From an uncultured Pseudomonadota bacterium (lineage in GTDB: Bacteria > Pseudomonadota > Gammaproteobacteria > Burkholderiales > Usitatibacteraceae): a DNA stretch of 16,592 nucleotides. Positions 1 through 6,564 of this stretch are shown one piece after another. The DNA lies in NCBI GenBank assembly GCA_937898635.1, contig CALEJW010000083.1:1-16592 (forward strand), given 5' to 3'. The translations under genes and the position numbers were made by a program. A model generated the notes under the pieces. It was not told where the DNA came from. It ran no database searches and saw only the letters and a list, made by a program, of their open reading frames with translations. The number at the start of each line of letters is the position of its first letter. Positions within the stretch are counted from its first letter, which is position 1.

Positions 1-1046
1 TAGTTCTTCTCGATCCAGCGGCGGTACTCCCCGCTCCTCACGCCCTCCACCCACGCGGCGTTGTCGAGGTACCAGCGCACCGTGCGCGCGAGCCCGCTCT
101 CGAAGCTCTCCCGGGGCGACCAGCCGAGCTCGGCGCGCGCCTTGCGCGCGTCGATCGCGTAGCGCCGGTCGTGGCCCGGGCGGTCGGCCACCCGCGTGAC
201 GAGCCCGAGGTAGCCTTCGGGCCGGGGCCGCAGCGACTGGAGCGCGTCGCAGAGGGCGTGCACCACCTCGAGGTTGCGCCGCTCGGCATTGCCGCCGATG
301 TTGTAGACCTCGCCGGGCCTGCCCTTCGCGAGCGCGAGGCGGATCGCCTCGCAGTGGTCGCCCACGTAGAGCCAGTCGCGCACCTGGCGGCCGTCGCCGT
401 ACACCGGGAGCGGCTTCGCCTCCAGGGCGTTGGCGATCATCAGCGGGACGAGCTTCTCGGGGAACTGGAAGGGCCCGTAGTTGTTCGAGCAGTTGGTGGT
501 GACCGCCGGCAGCCCGTAGGTGTGGTGGTAGGCGCGCACCAGGTGGTCGCTCGCCGCCTTGGAGGCCGAGTAGGGGCTGTTGGGCGCGTAGGGCGTCGTC
601 TCGGTGAAGGCCGGGTCGGTCTCGGAGAGCGAGCCGTAGACCTCGTCGGTCGAGACGTGGAGGAAGCGGAAGGCCTCCCGGGCGCCGGCGTCCAGCTCCT
701 GCCAGTGGCCGCGCACGCTCTCGAGCAGGCGGAAGGTGCCCACGACGTTCGTCTGGACGAACTCGCCGGGCGCGTGGATCGAGCGGTCGACGTGGCTCTC
801 GGCGGCGAAGTGCACCACCGCGCGCGGGCGGTGCTTCGCGAGGAGCGAGTCGACGAGGGCGGAGTCGCCGATGTCGCCGCGCACGAAATGGTGGCGAGGG
901 TCGTTCGCGACGCCGGCGAGGTTCGCGAGGTTGCCCGCGTAGGTGAGCTTGTCCAGGTTCACCACCGCCTCGCCGCCCGCCTGGAGCCAGTCGAGCACGA
1001 AGTTCGAACCGATGAAGCCGGCGCCGCCGGTGACGAGGATGGTCAT
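1..1046 (-). CDS. rfbB: dTDP-glucose 4,6-dehydratase, C-terminus cut by window edge
   Basis: This enzyme converts dTDP-glucose to dTDP-4-keto-6-deoxyglucose, the second step of dTDP-L-rhamnose synthesis, in the cytoplasm. It is an extended short-chain dehydrogenase/reductase. The N-terminus reads MTILVTGGAGFIGSN with the NAD-binding GxxGxxG at residues 7-13. The active-site segment STDEVYG has Thr133, Asp134 and Glu135, and the catalytic YSASK has Tyr159 and Lys163; all are intact. The fragment covers 348 residues, ends in RRWIEKN, and the next two bases (TA) fit Tyr, so only a few residues of the usual ~355 are missing. The ATG at 1046 overlaps the stop of the upstream glycosyltransferase as ATGA, so the two are co-transcribed and probably translationally coupled. 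The rest of a rhamnose cluster (rfbA, rfbC, rfbD) would be expected just beyond the left edge, but that is inference. Confidence 0.96.
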   Translation of the reverse strand, partial: MTILVTGGAGFIGSNFVLDWLQAGGEAVVNLDKLTYAGNLANLAGVANDPRHHFVRGDIGDSALVDSLLAKHRPRAVVHFAAESHVDRSIHAPGEFVQTNVVGTFRLLESVRGHWQELDAGAREAFRFLHVSTDEVYGSLSETDPAFTETTPYAPNSPYSASKAASDHLVRAYHHTYGLPAVTTNCSNNYGPFQFPEKLVPLMIANALEAKPLPVYGDGRQVRDWLYVGDHCEAIRLALAKGRPGEVYNIGGNAERRNLEVVHALCDALQSLRPRPEGYLGLVTRVADRPGHDRRYAIDARKARAELGWSPRESFESGLARTVRWYLDNAAWVEGVRSGEYRRWIEKN

Positions 1047-1810
1047 TTGCCCGCCTTCTGCAGCTCGATGAGCTTCAGGTACTTGTGGAAGGTGTTGTTG
1101 CAGCCGATCACCACGTGCGCGAACCCCGGTCCCCCGTCCAGGAAGCCCAGGCGAAGGACGTAGAACTTGAGGAAGCGCACCAGCGGGTTCAGGAAGAGCC
1201 TCGCGTAGCCGGCGCGCACCCCCTGCCGGTAGAGGGCCTGCGCGTGGAGCGTGGTGTAGCGGTTCTGCTTCGCCATGTAGGTCTCGACGTCCTCGGCGGA
1301 ATCGTGCAGCAGGTCGCCCTCGAGCCGGGCCACCTGCGCGGTCGTGAGCACGGCTTCGTGGACCTCGTCGTTGGACCAGCTCGCGTGGGCCCGGTGGAAG
1401 AGCCTGAGCGTCCAGTCCGGGTAGCCTTCGCCGTGGGAGAGCCAGACGCCGAGGAAGCGGTTGCGTCGCGCCATGCGCCCGGCCTTGAAGCGGGGGTCGG
1501 CGATCGCGCGGCGGATCGACTGCGCGAGGCGCGGCGTCACGCGCTCGTCCACGTCGAGGCAGAGCACCCAGTCGTGGCTCGCTTCCGAGACCGCGAACTG
1601 TTTCTGCCGCCCGAAGCCCAGCCACTCCTTGCGGATCACGCGCGCGCCGTGCGCCGCCGCGACGTCCGCGGTCGCGTCGGTGCTCCCGGAGTCGACGACG
1701 AGCACCTCGCCGGCGAAGCCGACGCTCGCGAGGAGCTCGCCGATCTGCGCCTCGGCATTGAGGGCGATGACGGCGACGGTGAGAGGGAGCTTCGCGGTTT
1801 CGGCGGTCAC
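1043..1810 (-). CDS. Family 2 glycosyltransferase, WaaE/KdtX-like (LPS core)
   Basis: A 255-residue cytoplasmic GT-A glycosyltransferase. The N-terminal fold shows VVDSGSTD at residues 38-45 (nucleotide-sugar binding) and the metal-binding DVDER at 86-90. The segment around 115-138 (RRNRFLGVWLSHG, then YPDWTLRLF) is the pattern of the WaaE/KdtX group, which adds a beta-linked glucose to heptose of the LPS inner core. Length matches that group. The start is GTG (1810): no in-frame ATG lies upstream, and the fold begins at about residue 9. I see no clear Shine-Dalgarno before it. It overlaps rfbB by 4 bp and is divergent from waaC-waaA, which supports an LPS role. The sugar donor and acceptor cannot be read from sequence. 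A basic stretch near 185-215 may be a membrane-surface contact. Confidence 0.85.
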   Translation of the reverse strand: MTAETAKLPLTVAVIALNAEAQIGELLASVGFAGEVLVVDSGSTDATADVAAAHGARVIRKEWLGFGRQKQFAVSEASHDWVLCLDVDERVTPRLAQSIRRAIADPRFKAGRMARRNRFLGVWLSHGEGYPDWTLRLFHRAHASWSNDEVHEAVLTTAQVARLEGDLLHDSAEDVETYMAKQNRYTTLHAQALYRQGVRAGYARLFLNPLVRFLKFYVLRLGFLDGGPGFAHVVIGCNNTFHKYLKLIELQKAGK

Positions 1811-1842
1811 GGATCGGCGGGACGGGCGGGCGGCAAGCGGGC

Positions 1843-1848
1843 ATATTA
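1843..1848 (-). promoter_or_regulatory. Possible -10 box for the glycosyltransferase-rfbB operon
   Basis: Read on the minus strand this is TAATAT, an AT-rich island in a very GC-rich spacer, 32 bp before the GTG start. No convincing -35 hexamer stands at 16-18 bp, so the call rests on the -10 alone. Confidence 0.4.
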
Positions 1849-1853
1849 CCGTG

Positions 1854-1884
1854 CCCCGGCGCCTCGCCTTCGCCCCCCGGCGCC
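1854..1884. repeat. Direct repeat CCCCGGCGCC, two copies 21 bp apart
   Basis: CCCCGGCGCC occurs at 1854-1863 and again at 1875-1884, in the short divergent region between the glycosyltransferase and waaC. The 21-bp period equals two helical turns, so both copies face the same side of the DNA, and each contains the palindrome GGCGCC. It could be an operator, but in DNA this rich in G and C chance is a real alternative. Confidence 0.35.
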
Positions 1885-1892
1885 CACCGTTC

Positions 1893-1898
1893 TAGAAT
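1893..1898 (+). promoter_or_regulatory. Putative -10 box immediately upstream of waaC
   Basis: TAGAAT matches TATAAT at five of six positions and ends only 5 bp before the waaC ATG. Transcription normally starts 6-8 bp after a -10 box, which would put the 5' end at or just inside the start codon and give a leaderless waaC mRNA. No clear -35 box is visible. A promoter further upstream remains possible. Confidence 0.45.
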
Positions 1899-1903
1899 GC
1901 GCC

Positions 1904-2872
1904 ATGCCCGCGCCGCGCGTCCTGTTCGTGAAGCTCTCCTCGCTCGGCGACGTGATCCACCACTTTCCCGCCGTCTCCGACCTGCGCGCCTTCCGTCCCG
2001 AGGTCGCCATCGACTGGGCGGTGGAGGAAGCCTACGCGCCGCTCCTTGCGCTGCATCCCGCGCTCTCGCGGGCCATTCCCGTCGGGCTGAGGCGCCTGCG
2101 CGCGAGTCTCCTCTCCCCGGCCGCCTGGGGCGCGCTGGGCGCGGCGCGGCGGGCCCTGCGGGAGGCCCGCTACGACTGGATCGTGGACACGCAGGGGCTG
2201 CTGAAGAGCGTGGCCGTGGCGAGGCAGGCGCGGGGCCCGCTCTTCGGCTTCGACCGGCGCAGCATCCGCGAGCGCGCGGCGGCGCGCTTCTACGACCAGG
2301 CCCTCGCCGTGCCGAAGGCGCTGCACGCGGTCGAGCGAAACCGCCGCCTCGTGGGCGCCGTCTTCGGCTACTCGCCCGAGGGGCCCGCTCGCTACGGGCT
2401 CGAGCCGCCCCCGGACGCTCCCGCCTGGGCGCCGCCGGGGGACTACGTCGTGGCGCTCCACGCCTCGAGCCGCCGCGACAAGCGCTGGCCCGCCGGGCAC
2501 TGGACGGCGCTTTGCTCGCGCCTGCGGGAGCGGGGCATCACCGTCGTCTACCCGGGAGGCTCTCCCGCCGAGCGGGAGGAGGCCGCGCGCCTCGCGGCGG
2601 CCTCGCCCGGCGCCCTCGCCGCGCCGGCCATGACCCTTCCCGCCGCCGCGGCCCTCCTTGCGCGGGCGAGCGCCGTGGTGGGCGTCGACACCGGCCTCAC
2701 CCACCTCGCCGTGGCCCTGGGGACACCGACGGTCGGCCTGTACGTCGCCACCCACCCGGGGCTCACGGGCCTGCGCGGGGACGAGCGGGCGGTGAACCTG
2801 GGCGGCCCCGGCAAGGTGCCTTCCGTCGAGGACGTGGAAGGGCGCCTCTTCGGCGCGGATCGCGCCGCGTGA
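1904..2872 (+). CDS. waaC: Lipopolysaccharide heptosyltransferase I
   Basis: WaaC transfers the first L-glycero-D-manno-heptose from ADP-heptose to Kdo2-lipid A at the inner face of the cytoplasmic membrane (family GT9). The 322-residue product is normal length. The N-terminus reads RVLFVKLSSLGDVIHHFPA, with Asp16 at the position of the essential Asp of E. coli WaaC. LHASSRRDKRWP at 185-196 and GVDTGLTHLAVALGTP at 260-275 are the ADP-heptose-binding motifs of the family. The start is the ATG at 1904, where homology to the family begins. The stop overlaps the waaA start as TGATG, so translation is probably coupled and the two core enzymes are made together. WaaF-like heptosyltransferase II is the alternative; pairing with waaA and the SSLGDV N-terminus favour WaaC. 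Confidence 0.93.
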   Translation: MPAPRVLFVKLSSLGDVIHHFPAVSDLRAFRPEVAIDWAVEEAYAPLLALHPALSRAIPVGLRRLRASLLSPAAWGALGAARRALREARYDWIVDTQGLLKSVAVARQARGPLFGFDRRSIRERAAARFYDQALAVPKALHAVERNRRLVGAVFGYSPEGPARYGLEPPPDAPAWAPPGDYVVALHASSRRDKRWPAGHWTALCSRLRERGITVVYPGGSPAEREEAARLAAASPGALAAPAMTLPAAAALLARASAVVGVDTGLTHLAVALGTPTVGLYVATHPGLTGLRGDERAVNLGGPGKVPSVEDVEGRLFGADRAA

Positions 2873-4152
2873 TGGCGCGCCTCGCGTACGGCCTCGTCCT
2901 CTGGCTCGCGCTTCCCTTCGTCCTCGCGCGCCTCGCCTGGCGCGCCCGCCGCCAGCCCGGATACCTCGAGCACCTCGGCGAGCGCTTCGGCGCCGCGCCG
3001 CCGGCGGGCGAGGCGCCCGTCTTCTGGGTGCACGCGGTGTCCGTGGGGGAGACGCGCGCGGCCGAGCCGCTCGTGGCCGCCCTCCTGCGCGACCATCCCG
3101 GCGCGAGCGTCCTCCTCACCCACATGACGCCGACGGGGCGCGCGACGGGGCGAGAGGTCTTCGGCGACCGGGTGCGCCAGGCGTGGCTGCCCTGGGACCA
3201 CGGGCTCTTCGTGCGCCGCTTCCTCGACCGCGCGCGGCCCGCCTTCGGGATCCTCCTCGAGACGGAGATCTGGCCGAACCTGCTCGCCGAGTGCCACGCC
3301 CGCGCCATTCCCGTCTTCCTCGTGAACGCGCGGCTCTCGCCGCGCTCCGCGGCCGGATACGCCCGCGTGCCCGCGCTCGCCCGCGAGGCGCTCTCGCACC
3401 TCGCCGGCGTGGCCGCGCAGACGCCGGAGGACGCCGCGCGCCTCGCCGCGCTCGGCGCGCGCGAGGTGGCGGTGACCGGCAACCTCAAGTTCGACCTCGC
3501 CGTCCCCGACGACATCGGCTCGCGCGCGGACGCGATGCGCGCCTGGCTCGGGACGGGGCGGCGGGTCTGGATCCTCGGCAGCACGCGCGACGGCGAGGAA
3601 GCGCCGCTCGTGGCCGCGATCGAGGCGGCGAACCCGCCGCCGGACGTGCTCGCGGTGTTCGTCCCGCGCCATCCCCAACGCTTCGAGGAGGTCGCCGCGC
3701 TCCTCGCCGCGCGAGGGGCGCCGGTGGCGAGGCGCAGCCTCCCCGGGCCCGTGCCCGCAGGGGCTCGATACGCCCTCGGCGATTCCATGGGCGAGATGCT
3801 CGCCTACTACGCCGCGGGCGACGTGGTCCTCGTGGGCGGCAGCCTCGCCCCGCACGGCGGGCAGAACCTCATCGAGCCGTGCGCGGTCGGCCGGCCGGTG
3901 ATCTTCGGGCCCCACACCTTCAACTTCGAGAGCGCGGCGGAGGCCGCGCTGGCGGAAGGCGCGGGACTGCGCGCGAGGGATGCGCGCGAGGCCGTGGCGA
4001 TGGCGATGGCGCTCCTGGACGACCCCGGCCGGCGCGCGGACATGGGGCGTCGCGCCGCGCGCTTCGCCGCGGCGAACCGCGGCGCCCTCGGGCGCCTCCT
4101 CGCCTGGCTCGCCCCGCGGACGGGCGCTAGCCGCGGCCCAGCGCCCGGTTGA
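2872..4152 (+). CDS. waaA: 3-deoxy-D-manno-octulosonic acid (Kdo) transferase
   Basis: WaaA attaches Kdo from CMP-Kdo to lipid A precursor (GT30) at the cytoplasmic membrane. The product is 426 residues, the usual size. Residues 4-24 form an N-terminal hydrophobic anchor. HAVSVGETRAAEPL carries Glu60, the catalytic base position of this family. The C-terminal Rossmann half holds VTGNLKFD (201-208), LGSTRDGEE (235-243) and GGSLAPHGGQNLIEP (322-336), the CMP-Kdo site. The ATG overlaps the waaC stop. The frame remains open far upstream of this ATG inside waaC, which is an artefact of composition. The last eight codons overlap the end of convergent tolC by 26 bp; the tail (GASRGPAPG) lies beyond the conserved fold. 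Whether it adds one or two Kdo residues cannot be told from sequence. Confidence 0.95.
   Translation: MARLAYGLVLWLALPFVLARLAWRARRQPGYLEHLGERFGAAPPAGEAPVFWVHAVSVGETRAAEPLVAALLRDHPGASVLLTHMTPTGRATGREVFGDRVRQAWLPWDHGLFVRRFLDRARPAFGILLETEIWPNLLAECHARAIPVFLVNARLSPRSAAGYARVPALAREALSHLAGVAAQTPEDAARLAALGAREVAVTGNLKFDLAVPDDIGSRADAMRAWLGTGRRVWILGSTRDGEEAPLVAAIEAANPPPDVLAVFVPRHPQRFEEVAALLAARGAPVARRSLPGPVPAGARYALGDSMGEMLAYYAAGDVVLVGGSLAPHGGQNLIEPCAVGRPVIFGPHTFNFESAAEAALAEGAGLRARDAREAVAMAMALLDDPGRRADMGRRAARFAAANRGALGRLLAWLAPRTGASRGPAPG
4121..4147. terminator. Inverted repeat at the overlapping ends of waaA and tolC
   Basis: CGGGCGCT (4121-4128) pairs perfectly with AGCGCCCG (4140-4147) around an 11-nt loop that itself holds GCCGCGGC. 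It covers the tolC stop codon (4127-4129) and the last codons of waaA. Neither strand has a T-run after the stem, so it is not a classical intrinsic terminator. It could act as a bidirectional pause/terminator or a 3'-end stabiliser for both convergent mRNAs. Confidence 0.45.
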
Positions 4153-5440
4153 CCTGCTCGAGGTCCGGCTCGGCGAGCGTCCCGGTGGCGGCCTTGAGCC
4201 GCAGCGTGTTGAGGATGTAGGCGTAGCGGGCCTGCTGCAGGTCGCGGCGCGTCTGGAACACCTGCTGCTGCGCGTTCAGGACGTCCACGCTCGTGCGCAC
4301 GCCGACGTCGCGGCCGAGGATCGTGGAGTCGAGCTGGCTCTGGGTCGAGGCGAGCGCCTGCTCGAGCGCCTTCACCTGCGCGATGCCGCTCGTCACGTTG
4401 AGGTAGTTCTGCCGCACGGACTGGGCCACCGTGCGCTGCGTGCTCTCGAGGTCCTGGTCGGCGCGGTCGCGCCCGGCGAGCGCCTCGCGCACCCGCGACT
4501 GCGTGAGGCCGCCCGCGTAGATCGGCACCGAGACCACGATGCCGATCGCGCCGGTGTTCGTGTTCACGTTGCCCAGCCCCGTGGTGAGGCTCGGGCTGCG
4601 GTTGTGCGTGTAGCTCGCCGAGAGGTCCACGGTCGGGTAGTGGCCGGCCTTCGCGCGCTCGACCTCCTGGCGCGCGATCTCCACCGCCGCGCGGGAGACC
4701 GCGACCGCGTAGCTCGAGTTCGAGGCCGCGCTCACCCAGGCCTCGATGTCGGCGGGCTGCGGCGTGGGGAGCGCGAGGGGATCCTTCAGCGGCGTGAGCG
4801 CCTGCGTGGGCTTCGCCACGAGCTGCTGCAGCGCCCGCTTCTTCACCTCGAGGTCGTTCTTGTCGGAAATCTCCTTCGCCACCGCCTGGTCGTAGCGCGC
4901 CTGGGCCTCGAGGGTGTCGACGATCGTCGAGGTGCCGACCTCGAAGTTCCTCTTGGCCTGGGCGAGCTGCTCGGCGATCGCCTTCTTCTGGGCTTCCGAG
5001 AGGGCCACGTTGTCCTGGGCGAGGAGGACGTCGAAGTAGGCCTGGGCGACGCGCACGATGAGGTCCTGCTTCGCCGTGGAGAACGCGGCCTCGGCCTGGA
5101 TCAGCTGCTGCTCGGCCTGGGAGATCGCGATCCAGTTCTGCCAGCGGAAGAGCGGCTGGGAGAGCGTCACCGAGTAGGACTGGTTGCCGTAGTTCGAGTC
5201 GGCGCCCTCGTCGCGCTCCACGTTGTTGCGGAACGCCGAAGCGGAGCCGGTGACGCCCGGCAGGTAGCCCGCGCGGGCCTGCGGCAGGCGCTCCACCCCG
5301 GCCTGGTACTGGGCGCGGGCCGACTGGAAGACGGGATCGCTCACGAGCGCGTCGCGGTAGACGCCGAGGAGGTCGGCGCCCGCGGCGGGGAAGGCGAGGC
5401 CCGCGGCGGCGAGGAGGAGAACGAGTCGTTTCGGGTTCAT
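4127..5440 (-). CDS. tolC: TolC-family outer-membrane efflux/secretion channel
   Basis: The 437-residue precursor has a Sec signal peptide (MNPKRLVLLLAAAGLAFPAAGA, cleavage about 22/23) followed by ADLLGVYRDALVSDP, the usual mature start of type I secretion TolC proteins. Long alpha-helical heptad stretches alternate with short beta segments in two homologous halves, as expected for an outer-membrane/periplasmic tunnel that acts as a trimer. QARAGYLPGVTGSAS and, in the second half, AKAGHYPTVDLSASYTHNRS are the repeated family motifs. I chose the ATG at 5440 because it gives the clean signal peptide; the frame stays open upstream but encodes Arg/Pro-rich sequence. It follows the rhodanese gene after 83 bp with no obvious promoter or terminator between. 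It may serve the HlyD/ABC export operon nearby as well as other pumps. Confidence 0.93.
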   Translation of the reverse strand: MNPKRLVLLLAAAGLAFPAAGADLLGVYRDALVSDPVFQSARAQYQAGVERLPQARAGYLPGVTGSASAFRNNVERDEGADSNYGNQSYSVTLSQPLFRWQNWIAISQAEQQLIQAEAAFSTAKQDLIVRVAQAYFDVLLAQDNVALSEAQKKAIAEQLAQAKRNFEVGTSTIVDTLEAQARYDQAVAKEISDKNDLEVKKRALQQLVAKPTQALTPLKDPLALPTPQPADIEAWVSAASNSSYAVAVSRAAVEIARQEVERAKAGHYPTVDLSASYTHNRSPSLTTGLGNVNTNTGAIGIVVSVPIYAGGLTQSRVREALAGRDRADQDLESTQRTVAQSVRQNYLNVTSGIAQVKALEQALASTQSQLDSTILGRDVGVRTSVDVLNAQQQVFQTRRDLQQARYAYILNTLRLKAATGTLAEPDLEQVNRALGRG

Positions 5441-5523
5441 GGAGGGCTTTCGGTTGGGGGTTCGATCGGGGGTAGGACGCGGCGGCGGGGCCTTCCGGAT
5501 TGCCCGCGGGCGGGCCGGCGCGG

Positions 5524-5844
5524 TCAGTACAGGGCCATGGCGGGGTCCACGGTGCGCGCCCAGGCGTCGATCCCGCCGCTCAGGTTCACGACGTCGGTGA
5601 ACCCGCAATGCTCCAGGTAGGCTGCGGCGCGAAGGCTCCTCACGCCGTGGTGGCAGATCACGACGGTGGTGCGGTCGCGCTCGAGTTCCCCGATCCGGGC
5701 CGGCAGGTGCCCGAGCGGGACGAGCTTCGAGCCTTCGAGGCGGCAGACCTCGAATTCCCAGGGCTCGCGCACGTCGAGGAGCACCGCCCCGGCGCTTTCG
5801 CCGGCGAGCCAGGCCTGGAGCTGCGCCGCGCCCATGTGCCGCAT
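5524..5844 (-). CDS. Single-domain rhodanese-like sulfurtransferase
   Basis: A 106-residue cytoplasmic protein made of one rhodanese domain. LLDVREPWEFEVCRLEGS (22-39) is the family N-terminal motif, and the active-site loop CHHGVRS starts at Cys64, the persulfide-forming residue. The C-terminal LSGGIDAWARTVDPAM is the usual end. It is the size of GlpE, so it would carry sulfane sulfur from a donor to an acceptor such as cyanide or a thiol; the physiological partner is unknown. Its ATG overlaps the stop of the pcm-like gene (TGATG) and it precedes tolC by 83 bp. As far as I recall this trio is a recurrent order in betaproteobacteria, but no biochemical link between the three products is established. 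Confidence 0.93.
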   Translation of the reverse strand: MRHMGAAQLQAWLAGESAGAVLLDVREPWEFEVCRLEGSKLVPLGHLPARIGELERDRTTVVICHHGVRSLRAAAYLEHCGFTDVVNLSGGIDAWARTVDPAMALY

Positions 5845-6497
5845 CAGAAGCGAAAGCGCGTGGGAGCCAGCGCGTTCACGAGGGGCTTCAGGAGCGTCTC
5901 GAAGAGCTCCGTGCGGCGGGGCGCCCCGCTCGCCGGGCGCTCGACCAGCACCGCCTTCATGACGGGCGCATCGCCCACGATCGCGAAGAGCCGCCCGCCG
6001 GGATTCAGGCGGTCGACGAAGGCCTGCGGCAGCACCGGCGTGGAGCCGGTGAGCACGATCACGTCGTAGGCCGCCTCGCCGAGCGGGGCCCGGGCGCTGT
6101 CGCCGCCGAGGAGCGTGAGGTTCGAGACGCCCGCGCGCTCGAGGTTCGCCGCCGCGCCCGCCCGGAGGTCGTCGTGGATCTCCGCGCTGGTGACGTGCCT
6201 CCCCCGGCGCGCGAGGAGCGCCGTGAGGTAGCCCGAGCCCGTCCCGACCTCGTACACCGTGTCCTCCGGGCGGACGGCGAGCTCCTGCAGGATGCGTGCC
6301 TCCACCTTGGGTTGCATCATCGCCTCGCCGTGGCCGAGGGGGATCTCCATGTCCGCGAAGGCGAGCGCCGCGTGCGCCGCGGGCACGAACCGCTCGCGCT
6401 TCACCTCGAAGAGGAGTTCCAGCACCTCCGGGTCCAGGACCTCCCAGGGCCGGATCTGCTGCTCGACCATGTTGTAGCGGGCCTTCTCGAGGTTCAT
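5844..6497 (-). CDS. Pcm-like protein-L-isoaspartate O-methyltransferase homologue with altered active site
   Basis: A 217-residue class I SAM-dependent methyltransferase of the PIMT family. EVGTGSGYLTALLA (83-96) is SAM motif I, followed by acidic SAEIHDDL and a VIVLTGSTPVLP strand where classical Pcm has an ITAA-type motif. Genuine Pcm enzymes carry GxTISxP before motif I, whose Ser/Thr contributes to the isoaspartyl site. Here the segment reads GEAMMQP (57-63), so those hydroxyl residues are absent. SAM binding is therefore well supported but isoaspartate repair is not. The ATG at 6497 gives MNLEKARYNMVEQQIRPW, the conserved family N-terminus. It is the first gene of the pcm-like/rhodanese/tolC operon, with a likely extended -10 promoter just upstream. 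I leave the gene symbol empty because of the active-site change. Confidence 0.88.
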   Translation of the reverse strand: MNLEKARYNMVEQQIRPWEVLDPEVLELLFEVKRERFVPAAHAALAFADMEIPLGHGEAMMQPKVEARILQELAVRPEDTVYEVGTGSGYLTALLARRGRHVTSAEIHDDLRAGAAANLERAGVSNLTLLGGDSARAPLGEAAYDVIVLTGSTPVLPQAFVDRLNPGGRLFAIVGDAPVMKAVLVERPASGAPRRTELFETLLKPLVNALAPTRFRF

Positions 6498-6530
6498 GGT
6501 AGCCGAGGCGTCGGGGCGGAAAAAAACCGA

Positions 6531-6539
6531 ATTGTATCA
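6531..6539 (-). promoter_or_regulatory. Extended -10 promoter for the pcm-like/rhodanese/tolC operon
   Basis: On the minus strand the sequence reads TGA-TACAAT: an extended -10 TGn followed by five of six consensus bases, in a conspicuously AT-rich island (6520-6550). It lies 34 bp before the ATG at 6497. No good -35 stands upstream, as is common with extended -10 promoters. The predicted start site falls at or in a run of seven T (6520-6526). Confidence 0.6.
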
Positions 6540-6564
6540 AAGCGAAACAAGTCGTCGCGCCGGC

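Noticed and set aside
1897..2871. Long N-terminal extension of waaA reading in frame through waaC
   Set aside because: The extension is an out-of-frame reading of waaC, rich in Arg and Pro. The ATG at 2872 overlaps the waaC stop and starts the WaaA membrane anchor.
5502..5511. GCCCGCGGGC palindrome, also found at 10461-10470
   Set aside because: Two copies of a 10-bp all-GC palindrome in 16 kb of such GC-rich DNA are expected by chance, and the contexts are unrelated.
5441..5608. A 56-residue N-terminal extension of TolC
   Set aside because: It is Arg/Pro-rich and would bury the signal peptide that starts at the ATG at 5440.
3980..5620. A 546-codon plus-strand frame opposite tolC
   Set aside because: It begins inside waaA in another frame and mirrors tolC; composition is that of a shadow frame.
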